Of a stretch of DNA of 64,000 nucleotides, positions 41,790-50,783 are shown one piece after another; the stretch's first letter is position 1; every line of letters starts with the position of its first letter. Source of the stretch: Paenibacillus_AR sp051594765. GTDB taxonomy: Bacteria; Bacillota; Bacilli; Paenibacillales; NBRC-103111. The position numbers and the translations under genes were made by a program. Where the stretch lies: the NCBI RefSeq assembly GCF_051594765.1, contig NZ_JBPPGJ010000007.1:1-64000 (forward strand), written 5' to 3'. Below the pieces are notes generated by a model. It was not told the origin of the DNA. It worked only from the letters and a program-made list of their open reading frames with translations, and made no database searches.

Positions 41790-44192
41790 GTGATCCTCCA
41801 TCTTTCGGTTCTCCGAATGTACAGGGCGGAAATGCGGAGCAACGGAATTCACCTTCCGTTTCGGAGGCCCTTCTTCACTGCTCTTTCAGCCCTGCTGCTG
41901 CTGACCGCCGCGGGGACAGCCTTAGCCGGGGCGCTGGAAAGATCGGAGCGTGAGGAGATGAAGCGCTCCGTCGAAGCATTGGCCGTTGCCTACGCCGGCA
42001 TGCTGAGCCAATTCGAGCTGGAGCCGTTGAATGAACGGACTCCCGACGTCAGCAACTACTACACATACTTGAATGAGATGCTTCGCAAGTGGATGATGGA
42101 GCAGCCCGGGATCCAATCCATGTATGTGTTGAACAAGGACGGTTCGGGGAGACCCTATTACATATTGGGACCGGAAAAGGATTATAACCGGAATGGACGC
42201 ATTGACGGCCGGAGGGAAAGCAGAGTGCCTCTCGGAATGCGCTATTACGCCCGCCTTCCAGAGCTTGACCATGCGTTCGCCGGATTGACCAGCACGCAGA
42301 GCAAGCCCACCGATGACGACCGGGGACTAAGCTTAAGCACCTTCGCCCCAGTCCGAAGAGATGACGGCAGCGTTGCCGCTGTCATAGCCGTCGGACTGGA
42401 CGGCAAGAAGGTGAACGCTCAAATGGGGATGGAGCGGTTGAAGGGCTACGGCCTGCTCCTGATCCCTTATCTCGTGATCTTGGGTACATACTGGCTGTAT
42501 CTGCGGACAAGAATGGAGAAGCTGATCCTGTCTTCCAAGCAGCGGGAGCTGCTTCGGCATGAGGAACGATACAAGACGTTGTCTGATTCCAATGTGGAAG
42601 GCATGGTCATCCACCGCAACGGTGTTATCCTGGAAGTAAACCGGGCGCTCTGTGCCATGTTCGGCTATACCGCCGGCGAGATGATCGGCAGCACGATCTT
42701 CCCGCTGATCCTGCCGGAGGACTACCCGATCATTGAATCGAAGATGAAGGCGAACGTCCAGGAGGTCTACCGCCTCCGCGGCCGACGCCATAACGGCGAG
42801 GTTATGGATCTGGAGGTTCATGTCAACATCTGCCTCTTCAACGGCGAGACGGCGAGAGCGGTGGCGCTGCGTGACATCACCGACCGGCGGAGGCAGGAGG
42901 AGACCATTTATCGTCTGGCGTATTACGACGAACTGACTGGCCTGCCCAACAAGAAGCGGTTCCTGCGCAGCTTGAACCGCTGGCTATCCGCGGCAGGGGA
43001 AGGGCGGGCGGCGGTTTTCTTCATGGATCTGGACAAGTTCAAGCCCATCAATGACAGCCTGGGCCATTCGGCAGGCGATGCCGCCCTGAAGGCCTGCACC
43101 GAGCGCTTGTTGAAGGAGCTGCCCAAGGGGGGGCGGCTGGCCCGGTGGGGCGGGGACGAGTTCATCGTTCTGCTGCCGGATGTTCTGGGACGCAGGGAAG
43201 CGGGGGAATTGGCCGCCCGGTTTGTCCGGGCGCTGGAAAGGCCGATTTATTGCAAGGATATCCCCGTGAAGGTGGGGATCAGTGTGGGGATCAGCCTATA
43301 CCCGGAGGACGGAACCGATGAGGAGACATTGATCCGCAAGGCAGATGCGGCCATGTACATCGGCAAGAGAACAGGCGGCGGATCGGTTCGATTCTACGAT
43401 TCGAGCCTGCAGGAGAAGGCGGAGCAGCGGGTTCGGCTGGAGCAGGAGCTAAGATTGGCGCTTGCGCAGGGACAGTTTGAGCTGCACTACCAGCCCCAGG
43501 TGCTGATGGAAACCGGGGAGATCACGGCGGCCGAAGCCTTGATCCGGTGGAAGCACCCGGCCAAAGGGTACATTCCGCCAATGGAATTCATCCCGATCGC
43601 CGAAGAAACCGGGCTGATTCTGGAGATCGGCGATTGGGTGCTCCGTCAAGCCTGCCGCGATATGAGCCAGATGCAGCGGGAAGGACTGTCTTCGCTTCGA
43701 ATTGCCGTGAACTTGTCCGCCCTGCAATTCGGCAAGGAGGACCTGGCTGATACGGTCCGTTCCGTTCTGCAGGAGACGAAGCTTGAGCCCCGGCTGCTGG
43801 AGCTGGAGATTACGGAGACGATGATGATGGATCCCGTCCATGCGCTGGGGGTGCTGGTGCAGCTGAAGAACTTGGGGGTCCGGATCAGCATCGACGATTT
43901 CGGAACAGGGTTCAGCTCGCTGCACTACCTGAACCGGTTCCCGATCGACAAGCTGAAGATCGACCGCTCCTTCGTCACCGACCTGAACGGGGGCGAGGCG
44001 CCGATTACGACGGCCATCGTCTCGCTGGCCCGGACGCTCCGGCTCGAGACCATTGCGGAGGGGGTCGAGACCCCTACCCAGGCGGAGCATCTTCAGAAGC
44101 TGGGCTGTACGCTGGCCCAAGGATACTTGTACTACAAGCCGATGACGAAGGAGCAGCTGTTCCAGCTCCTTCACAGCCGGCTTGCCGGATGA
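41790..44192 (+). CDS. Membrane GGDEF-EAL protein with PAS (cyclic-di-GMP turnover)
   Basis: 800 aa from the GTG at 41790. Two membrane helices (about residues 28-48 and 228-245) bracket an extracytoplasmic sensor. PAS (about 255-375), GGDEF (about 375-545) and EAL (about 550-795) follow. The active sites look intact: WGGDEF near residue 452, EALIRW near 579 and DDFGTGFSSLHYL near 700, so it could make and break cyclic-di-GMP. No RxxD inhibitory site precedes GGDEF. The start is unclear: AAGGAG at 41721-41726 serves an in-frame ATT at 41736, which would add a further hydrophobic helix; no ATG, GTG or TTG lies between. Confidence 0.85.
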   Translation: MILHLSVLRMYRAEMRSNGIHLPFRRPFFTALSALLLLTAAGTALAGALERSEREEMKRSVEALAVAYAGMLSQFELEPLNERTPDVSNYYTYLNEMLRKWMMEQPGIQSMYVLNKDGSGRPYYILGPEKDYNRNGRIDGRRESRVPLGMRYYARLPELDHAFAGLTSTQSKPTDDDRGLSLSTFAPVRRDDGSVAAVIAVGLDGKKVNAQMGMERLKGYGLLLIPYLVILGTYWLYLRTRMEKLILSSKQRELLRHEERYKTLSDSNVEGMVIHRNGVILEVNRALCAMFGYTAGEMIGSTIFPLILPEDYPIIESKMKANVQEVYRLRGRRHNGEVMDLEVHVNICLFNGETARAVALRDITDRRRQEETIYRLAYYDELTGLPNKKRFLRSLNRWLSAAGEGRAAVFFMDLDKFKPINDSLGHSAGDAALKACTERLLKELPKGGRLARWGGDEFIVLLPDVLGRREAGELAARFVRALERPIYCKDIPVKVGISVGISLYPEDGTDEETLIRKADAAMYIGKRTGGGSVRFYDSSLQEKAEQRVRLEQELRLALAQGQFELHYQPQVLMETGEITAAEALIRWKHPAKGYIPPMEFIPIAEETGLILEIGDWVLRQACRDMSQMQREGLSSLRIAVNLSALQFGKEDLADTVRSVLQETKLEPRLLELEITETMMMDPVHALGVLVQLKNLGVRISIDDFGTGFSSLHYLNRFPIDKLKIDRSFVTDLNGGEAPITTAIVSLARTLRLETIAEGVETPTQAEHLQKLGCTLAQGYLYYKPMTKEQLFQLLHSRLAG

Positions 44193-44219
44193 CGGAGGGC
44201 CTTGGGCCCTCCGTTTTCC
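44193..44219 (+). terminator. Terminator of the GGDEF-EAL gene
   Basis: CGGAGGGCC-TT-GGGCCCTCCG then TTTTCC, starting at the stop codon. Confidence 0.8.
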
Positions 44220-44228
44220 ATTGAACTC

Positions 44229-44254
44229 AAATCCGGCCCCGGCCGGATTTTTTG
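44229..44254 (+). terminator. Second terminator in the same gap
   Basis: AATCCGGCC-CC-GGCCGGATT then TTTTG, ten bases after the first. The rest of this 320-base gap up to 44378 shows nothing I can interpret. Confidence 0.75.
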
Positions 44255-44377
44255 CATGTCCGGCGAAACGGCGCGTCAGCGGGCGGGCCCGGTGTTTTGT
44301 GCAAGATGACGAAAAATCTCAAGGGCCGGATGGAGATTCCTACAAAGTTTTTGCCAATGCCTGCTTGTATACGAACT

Positions 44378-44410
44378 TATTACAAATCTGTAATATAGAA
44401 ATGATATAAT
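44378..44410 (+). promoter_or_regulatory. Palindromic operator and promoter of the MoxR operon
   Basis: TATTACA-AATC-TGTAATA (44378-44395) is a perfect 7-bp inverted repeat; a perfect TATAAT is at 44405-44410. The palindrome covers where the -35 would be (TACAAA at 18 bp), so a bound repressor would shut the operon. The TACA/TGTA core is like BlaI/MecI-type operators, but the cognate regulator is not in the window. Confidence 0.55.
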
Positions 44411-44512
44411 GAGAAAAACTTCATCGGACCAACGGGAGCAGACAGACGAGGAAACGGGATGAAGGTAATCTTGCCATAGATGCTACAGCATTACACACGA
44501 GGAGGAACAGAC

Positions 44513-45472
44513 ATGGAGGCCGTACTGCAGGAAGACATCCTGATGATGAATCAGATCAAAGCGAATCTCGAAGCCTGTATTATGGGAAAAAGTCAGGAAA
44601 TCGGACTTCTTCTTACCGCGCTATTGGCGGGAGGCCATGTGCTCTTGGAGGATGTGCCCGGAACCGGGAAGACGGTCCTGATCAAGGCGCTGGCCCGTTC
44701 CATCGAAGGTCAGTACCGCCGCATCCAATGCAATCCCGACCTGCTTCCTACGGATATTACAGGCGTTTCCATCTATCATCCGAAGAATGAAGCGTTCTTG
44801 TTCCGGCCGGGCCCGATCATGACCAATGTGCTGCTGACGGACGAGATCAACCGTGCGACGACCAAGACCCAGTCTGCCCTGCTGGAGGCCATGGAGGAAC
44901 GCCACGTGACCGTGGACGGAGAATGCTATGAGCTGCCGCAGCCGTTCCTGCTTCTCGCCACCCAGAACCCCATCGACTTCGAAGGGACCTATGTGCTGCC
45001 CGAGGCCCAACTGGACCGGTTCATGATGAAATTCAGCTTGGGATATCCGGATGAAGCGACGGAGAACAAGATGATCTTCTCCCAGAGCAAGGGCCATCCG
45101 ATTCATGAATTGAAACCGGTTGCGGCCGCTGAGAAGATTCTGGAGCTCCAGGACAAGGTGCGAGCCCTCCACATGGATGAGGCCGTCGGAGAATATACGG
45201 TGACCCTGGTCCGCAAGACCCGGGAGCACCCCTCCGTCTTCCTTGGGGCCAGTCCGCGGGCCACCCTTGCACTGGTCCAAGCCGCGAAGGCGTATACGTT
45301 CCTGCAGGGACGGGATTACGTCATCCCCGACGACGTCAAGGTGCTGGTGCCGTTCGTCTTGGGCCACCGCATCCTGCTGCATGTGGAAGCCCGGATGGAC
45401 GGAGCGACGGTGCAATCCGTTCTGGAGTCCATTTTGGGGCAGGTACGCGCACCGGTCCGATTGGAGCGTTGA
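44513..45472 (+). CDS. MoxR-family AAA ATPase
   Basis: 319 aa from the ATG at 44513, seven bases after GAGGAGG. Walker A EDVPGTGKT (about residues 47-55), Walker B VLLTDEINRATTKTQ (about 109-123), sensor LATQNPIDFEGTYVLPEAQLDR. MoxR ATPases act as chaperones that mature or remodel protein complexes, often with a DUF58/VWA partner and a transglutaminase-like membrane protein, the exact trio seen here. It starts the three-gene operon; DUF58 begins four bases after its stop. Confidence 0.93.
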   Translation: MEAVLQEDILMMNQIKANLEACIMGKSQEIGLLLTALLAGGHVLLEDVPGTGKTVLIKALARSIEGQYRRIQCNPDLLPTDITGVSIYHPKNEAFLFRPGPIMTNVLLTDEINRATTKTQSALLEAMEERHVTVDGECYELPQPFLLLATQNPIDFEGTYVLPEAQLDRFMMKFSLGYPDEATENKMIFSQSKGHPIHELKPVAAAEKILELQDKVRALHMDEAVGEYTVTLVRKTREHPSVFLGASPRATLALVQAAKAYTFLQGRDYVIPDDVKVLVPFVLGHRILLHVEARMDGATVQSVLESILGQVRAPVRLER

Positions 45473-45476
45473 TCGT

Positions 45477-46724
45477 ATGATCTCCCATGCCAAGATCGGA
45501 GTCCGGCAGCCCGCCCGTTCGACGGCCAGAACCGTGCTCGTGCTCGGATGTCTGGGAGCCAGCCTTTTCTTTATGATGTTCCAGGGCGGCAAGCTTGCCT
45601 TGATGGTGTTCGTCATCGTAGCGGTATTGAACTTATACTTATTCTTGGGCCGGTACAGCGGGATCACCCGGGTGTCCGGACAGCGGATCTTGGACTCGGA
45701 GTCGGCGGAATCCGCCGTGGAAGCGGGCTCTCCCGTGCGTGTCCGGATCAAGCTGCAGATTCCCGGCTTCTGGCCGGTGCCCTATGTGATGATCCGGGAC
45801 CGGCTCGTGCGCAAGAACGGCGGAGGCCATGACTTCGAAGCCTCGCTCATTCCGGATTGGAGCCGGAAGGGGGAGCTGGAGTACCAGACGCCGCCTCTCA
45901 TGCGGGGATATTACCATTTTGAAGGAACGGACTGCTCCACGCAGGATATCTTCGGCATCTTCGAGCACAGCGGCAAGCTGAACCTGCCGCTCTCGTTCAC
46001 GGTGCTTCCCCAGACCGTGCCCGTTAAGGAGTGGAAGCAGCTCCACCGGATGCTGAAGGGCATGCACCACCATACCGTGACGACCCGGGCCAACCGGGAG
46101 ACCACGCAGATCAACGGCGTGCGCGAATACAGCTACGGCGACCGGCTGTCCAGGATTCACTGGAACGCCACCGCCAAGACGGGGACTCTGAAGTCCAAGG
46201 AATTCGAGAGGGAATCCCTTCCCAAAACGGTGGTGCTGCTGGACCGGCAGCAGAGAAGCTACAAGAATCCGGAACAGTTCGAGCTGGCTGTGTCCGTGGC
46301 AGCCTCCTTGCTTCAATACGGGAAGAACCGGGAGCTCTCACTGGGCTTGCTCTCCGTAGGCTCGGACTCGGTGTACTTTGAGCCGAAGGGAAATCAGCAC
46401 GGTATCCGGAGCATGCTCTACCATCTTATCGAAGTCGCTCACGACGGCTTCCACCCCCTTCAGAGGGTGTTGGAGGACCGGGTCCGCTTGTTCGATCCCG
46501 GCAGCTGCATGATCCTCGTCACACCCCAGAAGGGGGAGGCGGTTCTGAAGGCGCTGGCCTGGCTGAACCAGCGTCAGATGGTTCCCTGCCATATCTGGCT
46601 GAACGGCTCCGCCGAGGAGGGAAAAGCCTGGTGCAAGCAGCTGCAATCCATGGGCTATATGGGCTACGCGGTCCGCTCGCTTGACGAGCTGCCGGCCGCT
46701 CTGGGAGGTGCAGCCGTTGGATAA
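45477..46724 (+). CDS. DUF58 domain protein, MoxR partner
   Basis: 415 aa from the ATG at 45477. Two closely spaced membrane helices (about residues 19-58) are followed by an extended beta-rich part and the DUF58 core with REYSYGDRLSRIHWNATAKT (about residues 215-234), the family signature, then a VWA-like end. These proteins are thought to be handled by MoxR and to act at the membrane. It overlaps the transglutaminase gene by 8 bases, so the three are one transcript. Confidence 0.9.
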   Translation: MISHAKIGVRQPARSTARTVLVLGCLGASLFFMMFQGGKLALMVFVIVAVLNLYLFLGRYSGITRVSGQRILDSESAESAVEAGSPVRVRIKLQIPGFWPVPYVMIRDRLVRKNGGGHDFEASLIPDWSRKGELEYQTPPLMRGYYHFEGTDCSTQDIFGIFEHSGKLNLPLSFTVLPQTVPVKEWKQLHRMLKGMHHHTVTTRANRETTQINGVREYSYGDRLSRIHWNATAKTGTLKSKEFERESLPKTVVLLDRQQRSYKNPEQFELAVSVAASLLQYGKNRELSLGLLSVGSDSVYFEPKGNQHGIRSMLYHLIEVAHDGFHPLQRVLEDRVRLFDPGSCMILVTPQKGEAVLKALAWLNQRQMVPCHIWLNGSAEEGKAWCKQLQSMGYMGYAVRSLDELPAALGGAAVG

Positions 46725-48960
46725 AGAAGCGTTATGGATTCGCGTCCTGCTGCAGGATTGGCAGAGGCGGCTGACCGCTATCCTCACGCTGGCTTTCCTG
46801 ATGCAGTATGTGTCGTGGCTCGCCTCCGAGGAAGGGCTATGGTGGCCCGAAACGGTCACGATGGTCAAGTGGAGTCTATTCCTGACCTTCGCCCTGGAGC
46901 TCCTGCCCCGGCGGAACCCTTGGTTCATCCGGTGCTCCCAGGTTATGGTGCTGCTTGCGGCCAATGCCATATTCAGCGATTATAAGCCGGTCTTTTATAA
47001 GCTTCACAGCATGAAGGACTTCGGCGATTGGGTATACGACAATTTCTGGCAGCTTCATCCCTTCATCTGGTTCAGCTTGGGAGCCTGGCTGGTCTATGTG
47101 CTCTCCGTATGGATGATGTCCTCCCGGATCCGCATCGGCATCTTGACGGTAGGCAGCGTTTTGGTGTTGGCCGTCCGGGACTCCTTCAGCCTGCTGGTGC
47201 TCTGGGAGGAGACGGCTATGGTCATTTTCTGCGGCCTGATGCTCCTGACGGTCCAGCACTTCGGCGGCTTGAAGAAGAGGAATCCGGCCGGCTGGGCTTA
47301 TCTCGCCGAGTACCCCGGAACCCTGCTGGCCACCATCGCCCTGCTGATCGGGTTAACCATCATCCCGGGTCTCCTGATGCCCAACATCCCGCCGATGGTG
47401 CGAGATCCGTATTCCGCCTATCTTATGTGGAAGGGAGAAGAGGTGCCGTCCTTCGGCAAAGCGCTGTTCGGGGAGAACGGCATCTTCTCCTCTCCGGGAA
47501 GCTCCGAATCCGGATACAGCCGGAATGACAGCAGCTTGGGCGGAGGCTTCGATTTCGATTACTCTCCGGTGCTCTCGGTGGAGACGGACCACAAGAGCTA
47601 TTGGCGGGGGGAAACCCGGTCCTTGTACAATGGCGAAGGCTGGCTGCAGAGCGAGGGCGACAAGCAGTCGCCGACGGGTGTTGTTCCGCCAGGAGCGGAG
47701 CTGGCCAAGGACCCCCGGTTCAACACGAGCCTGCTGAAGACCGTTACGGTCCGCCAGACCATAAGCATCCTTCGGGATGACGACACGTTCCCGGTTCTCT
47801 TCGGGGCGTTCCCCATCAGCAAGGTGGAGAGTGTGAACGGCGAGAAGACGGTGCCGGACCGGGTCCGTTGGGCTTCCCGGCAGTCGGAGCTGCGCTTCAA
47901 TGAGTCGGGCAAGGCTGCTTATCCCAAAACCTATGTGGTCGAATCCCAGGTGCCCGTCATCGACGGAGAGGAGCTGAAGAAGATTCCGGATATCCAGAAC
48001 CGGAATCAGTTCAACGAATATCTGCAGCTCCCCCGTGACCTGCCCGCCCGGGTGCGGCAGCTGGCTCAGGACGTGACGGCCGGCTCGGCCTCCCCGTACG
48101 AGAAGGCCAAGCTTCTGGAGGAGTATCTGCAGAAGACCTACCCCTACACGAACAAGCCGAAGACGGAGCTGGGCAAGAGCAAGGACTTCGTCGACCGCTT
48201 CCTATTCGAGGTTAAGGAAGGGTATTGCGACTACTTCTCCTCCGCCATGGCGGTCATGAGCCGTTCGCTGGGCATCCCCGCCCGCTGGGTCAAGGGCTAC
48301 TCGACCGGCTACAATGAGCTGGAGGACCTCTCCTTCGGCCAAGTTCCGATCGAGGCGCTGCAGGATCCGGACGGAGCCGGCACGTATACGGTCCGCAACT
48401 CCGACGCCCACTCTTGGGTGGAGCTGTATTTTACCGGATACGGATGGATTCCGTTCGAGCCCACTTCGGGCTTCGTGCTCCCCCGTGCCCAGCAGAAGGT
48501 AGAATTGGATCTGGAGAGTCTGACTCCGGCGACCGAGACCGACAATGCGCCGGCTGATGCCGGAGAGGCTGCCTCGAGCCGCTGGATCTGGGTGAGCGCC
48601 GCCGTCATTCTGGCCGCTGCAGGGATCGTGCTGTGGATCTTCCGCCGCCGTCTCCCCCGGCTGCCTTGGGCCGGGAAGCTGGCGCTTCCGGCAAGACGGA
48701 CGGCCGATCCGAACCACAAGGTGGTCCAGATCTATACGAAGCTGATGAACAAATTCCGCCGCCGGGGCTTCCCCGTCTATGAACACGAGACGGCGCGGGA
48801 AACGATTGTGCGGCTGAAGAAGAAGGATCTGTGGCTGTCGCCGGACCTGGAGCAGCTGCTGCTCCTGTTCGAGAAAGCCAAGTACAGTCCCCATGGTGTG
48901 ACCGGCGAAGAATGCAGCCGTGCCGAAGCCATTGCGGAGAAGCTGAAGAAGGCCATGTAA
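46717..48960 (+). CDS. Membrane transglutaminase-like protein
   Basis: 747 aa from the TTG at 46717, six bases after GGGAGGTG. Five or so membrane helices in residues 1-215, a large extracytoplasmic part, the transglutaminase core with Cys in EGYCDYFSSAMAVMSRSLG (about residue 504) and His in NSDAHSWVELYF (about 564), then WIPFEPTSGF where Glu takes the place often held by Asp, a membrane helix near 625-645 and a cytoplasmic tail with a DUF4129-like end. It may crosslink or cleave surface proteins. Conserved third member of the MoxR-DUF58-transglutaminase trio. Confidence 0.9.
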   Translation: MDKEALWIRVLLQDWQRRLTAILTLAFLMQYVSWLASEEGLWWPETVTMVKWSLFLTFALELLPRRNPWFIRCSQVMVLLAANAIFSDYKPVFYKLHSMKDFGDWVYDNFWQLHPFIWFSLGAWLVYVLSVWMMSSRIRIGILTVGSVLVLAVRDSFSLLVLWEETAMVIFCGLMLLTVQHFGGLKKRNPAGWAYLAEYPGTLLATIALLIGLTIIPGLLMPNIPPMVRDPYSAYLMWKGEEVPSFGKALFGENGIFSSPGSSESGYSRNDSSLGGGFDFDYSPVLSVETDHKSYWRGETRSLYNGEGWLQSEGDKQSPTGVVPPGAELAKDPRFNTSLLKTVTVRQTISILRDDDTFPVLFGAFPISKVESVNGEKTVPDRVRWASRQSELRFNESGKAAYPKTYVVESQVPVIDGEELKKIPDIQNRNQFNEYLQLPRDLPARVRQLAQDVTAGSASPYEKAKLLEEYLQKTYPYTNKPKTELGKSKDFVDRFLFEVKEGYCDYFSSAMAVMSRSLGIPARWVKGYSTGYNELEDLSFGQVPIEALQDPDGAGTYTVRNSDAHSWVELYFTGYGWIPFEPTSGFVLPRAQQKVELDLESLTPATETDNAPADAGEAASSRWIWVSAAVILAAAGIVLWIFRRRLPRLPWAGKLALPARRTADPNHKVVQIYTKLMNKFRRRGFPVYEHETARETIVRLKKKDLWLSPDLEQLLLLFEKAKYSPHGVTGEECSRAEAIAEKLKKAM

Positions 48961-48967
48961 TCTGCGT

Positions 48968-49009
48968 TCAAGCGTCCGCCGACCCGCCTGCCGGGAAGGC
49001 GGACGCTGC
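48968..49009 (+). terminator. Hairpin after the MoxR operon
   Basis: AGCGTCCGCC pairs with GGCGGACGCT around a 17-base loop; no T-run, so termination is uncertain. Confidence 0.5.
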
Positions 49010-49047
49010 GCGTTCCAGGGGATGGTGTCGAACGGTGAAAGCCCGCT

Positions 49048-49077
49048 TTGCAACAAAAAGGATATGTATGGTATAGT
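49048..49077 (+). promoter_or_regulatory. Promoter of the yqeG operon
   Basis: TTGCAA, 18-bp spacer, TATAGT, 37 bases before the yqeG ATG. Confidence 0.45.
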
Positions 49078-49113
49078 TTCACGTATAGACAAGAAGGATG
49101 CTCGGGGGGAACT

Positions 49114-49611
49114 ATGGGGTTCTTGAATATGCTGCTGCCGCGGATGAACGCGGATACGATTTATGATATTCCGCTGGAGACCCTGTGGAAGCAGGGAATC
49201 CGGGGAATCATTACCGATCTGGACAATACCTTGGTCGGTGCGAAGGAGCCTCTGGCCACGCCGGAGCTGGTGGACTGGCTCAAGCTGGTGAAGGATCGGG
49301 GCTTCCAGGTGGTGATTGTCTCGAATAACAACAGGCTGCGGGTGAGCGCTTTTGCTGACCCTATTGTCGTTCCTTTCATTCCCAGTGCAAGGAAGCCCAT
49401 GAATCGGGCGTTCCGCCAAGCTATGGAGCGGATGAAGCTGAATCCGGGACAAACGGCAGTCATCGGAGACCAGATGCTGACGGATGTGCTGGGCGGCAAC
49501 CGGCTGGGGCTGTATACCATACTGGTCAAGCCGATCGCGTCGGCCGACGAAGGCTTCTTCACCCGGATCAACCGGCGCATCGAGCGGATGGCCATCAAAC
49601 GGATGAAATAG
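49114..49611 (+). CDS. yqeG: YqeG family HAD-type phosphatase
   Basis: 165 aa from the ATG at 49114 (GGGGGGAA upstream). HAD subfamily IIIA: nucleophile Asp in GIITDLDNTLVGA (about residues 30-42), Ser in VVIVSNNNRLRV, Lys in PSARKPMNRAF and the metal Asp in TAVIGDQMLTDVLGGNRLG. It is the usual first gene of the yqeG-yqeM operon. The physiological substrate is unknown; relatives act on phosphatidylglycerophosphate. Confidence 0.93.
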   Translation: MGFLNMLLPRMNADTIYDIPLETLWKQGIRGIITDLDNTLVGAKEPLATPELVDWLKLVKDRGFQVVIVSNNNRLRVSAFADPIVVPFIPSARKPMNRAFRQAMERMKLNPGQTAVIGDQMLTDVLGGNRLGLYTILVKPIASADEGFFTRINRRIERMAIKRMK

Positions 49612-49628
49612 AATACGGGGGTACGTTC

Positions 49629-50747
49629 ATGTTAGAAACCGAAGAGAAGCTTCATTGCGAGGGCTGCGGAGCCCATCTGCAGATGGAGGATCCGAACGCC
49701 ATCGGCTATATTCCGGAGTCGGCGCTGGCCAAGGTGCCGATCATCTGCCAGCGCTGCTTCCGCATCAAGCACTATAATGAAATGTCCAGCGTAACGCTGA
49801 ACCAGGACGATTTCCTGCATATGCTGGGCTCCATCGCCTCGAAGAAGGCGCTGGTCATCCATATCGTGGATGTATTCGACTTTGAGGGAAGCCTGATCGG
49901 GGGGCTGCAGCGCTTTATCGGCAACAATCCGGTGCTCCTGGTCGTAAACAAGATCGACCTTCTACCGAAGGTCAGCAATTGGAACCGGATCCGCAACTGG
50001 GTGCAGAAGCAGGTGAAGGAGAACGGGCTCAAGGTGGTGGAGACCATTCTGGTCAGCGCCCGGAAGAACCAGGGCTTCGACCGGTTGCTGCCGGCGGTGG
50101 ATGAGTTCCGCCAAGGCCGGGACGTATATGTGGTCGGCGCTACCAACGTGGGCAAGTCCACGCTGATCAACCGTCTGATCCACGATTACAGCGATCTGGA
50201 AGCGGAGCTTACCGTGTCCCAATATCCCGGAACGACATTGGACCTGGTGGAGATTCCGCTGGAGGATGGCCGTTCCATCATCGATACGCCGGGAATCGTC
50301 TACCGCCACCGGATGACGGAGCTTCTGCCGAAGCGCTACATCAAGTCCGTTCTGCCGGACAAGGCGATGAAGCCCATGGTGTACCAGCTGAACGAAGGAC
50401 AGACCCTGTTCTTCGGCGCCATGGCCCGGTTCGACTTCATCAAAGGCGACCGGCAGTCCTTCACCTGTTACATGTCCGGTGGCGTCAACATCCACCGGAC
50501 CAAGCTGGAGCGGGCGGACGAGCTGTTCGCGGAGCACAAGGGTGAGCTCTTGACGCCGCCTGTGCTGGAGGATGTGGAGGCTCTGCCCGAGTGGACCAAG
50601 CACCCGATCCGTGCCAAGCAGGGGGCGGAGACGGAGATTCTCATCTCCGGTCTTGGCTGGATTACCGTGAACAGCACCGTCGGGGCCGACCTCGTCATCC
50701 ACGCGCCGAAGGGCGTGAAGGTGGCTGTCCGCTCTCCGCTCTTGTAA
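49629..50747 (+). CDS. yqeH: Ribosome biogenesis GTPase YqeH
   Basis: 372 aa. An N-terminal treble-clef zinc finger (CEGCGAHLQ and CQRCFRIKHY) leads into a circularly permuted GTPase: G4 VVNKIDLLP (about residue 100), then G1 VVGATNVGKSTLINRL (about 166-181) and G3 IIDTPGI (about 217). This order is diagnostic of YqeH, which is needed for 30S subunit assembly. The C-terminal part is beta-rich and possibly RNA-binding. 17 bases after yqeG. Confidence 0.96.
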   Translation: MLETEEKLHCEGCGAHLQMEDPNAIGYIPESALAKVPIICQRCFRIKHYNEMSSVTLNQDDFLHMLGSIASKKALVIHIVDVFDFEGSLIGGLQRFIGNNPVLLVVNKIDLLPKVSNWNRIRNWVQKQVKENGLKVVETILVSARKNQGFDRLLPAVDEFRQGRDVYVVGATNVGKSTLINRLIHDYSDLEAELTVSQYPGTTLDLVEIPLEDGRSIIDTPGIVYRHRMTELLPKRYIKSVLPDKAMKPMVYQLNEGQTLFFGAMARFDFIKGDRQSFTCYMSGGVNIHRTKLERADELFAEHKGELLTPPVLEDVEALPEWTKHPIRAKQGAETEILISGLGWITVNSTVGADLVIHAPKGVKVAVRSPLL

Positions 50748-50783
50748 AACCGCCGGGACATCCCATGGGGAGGGGATAGAAGC

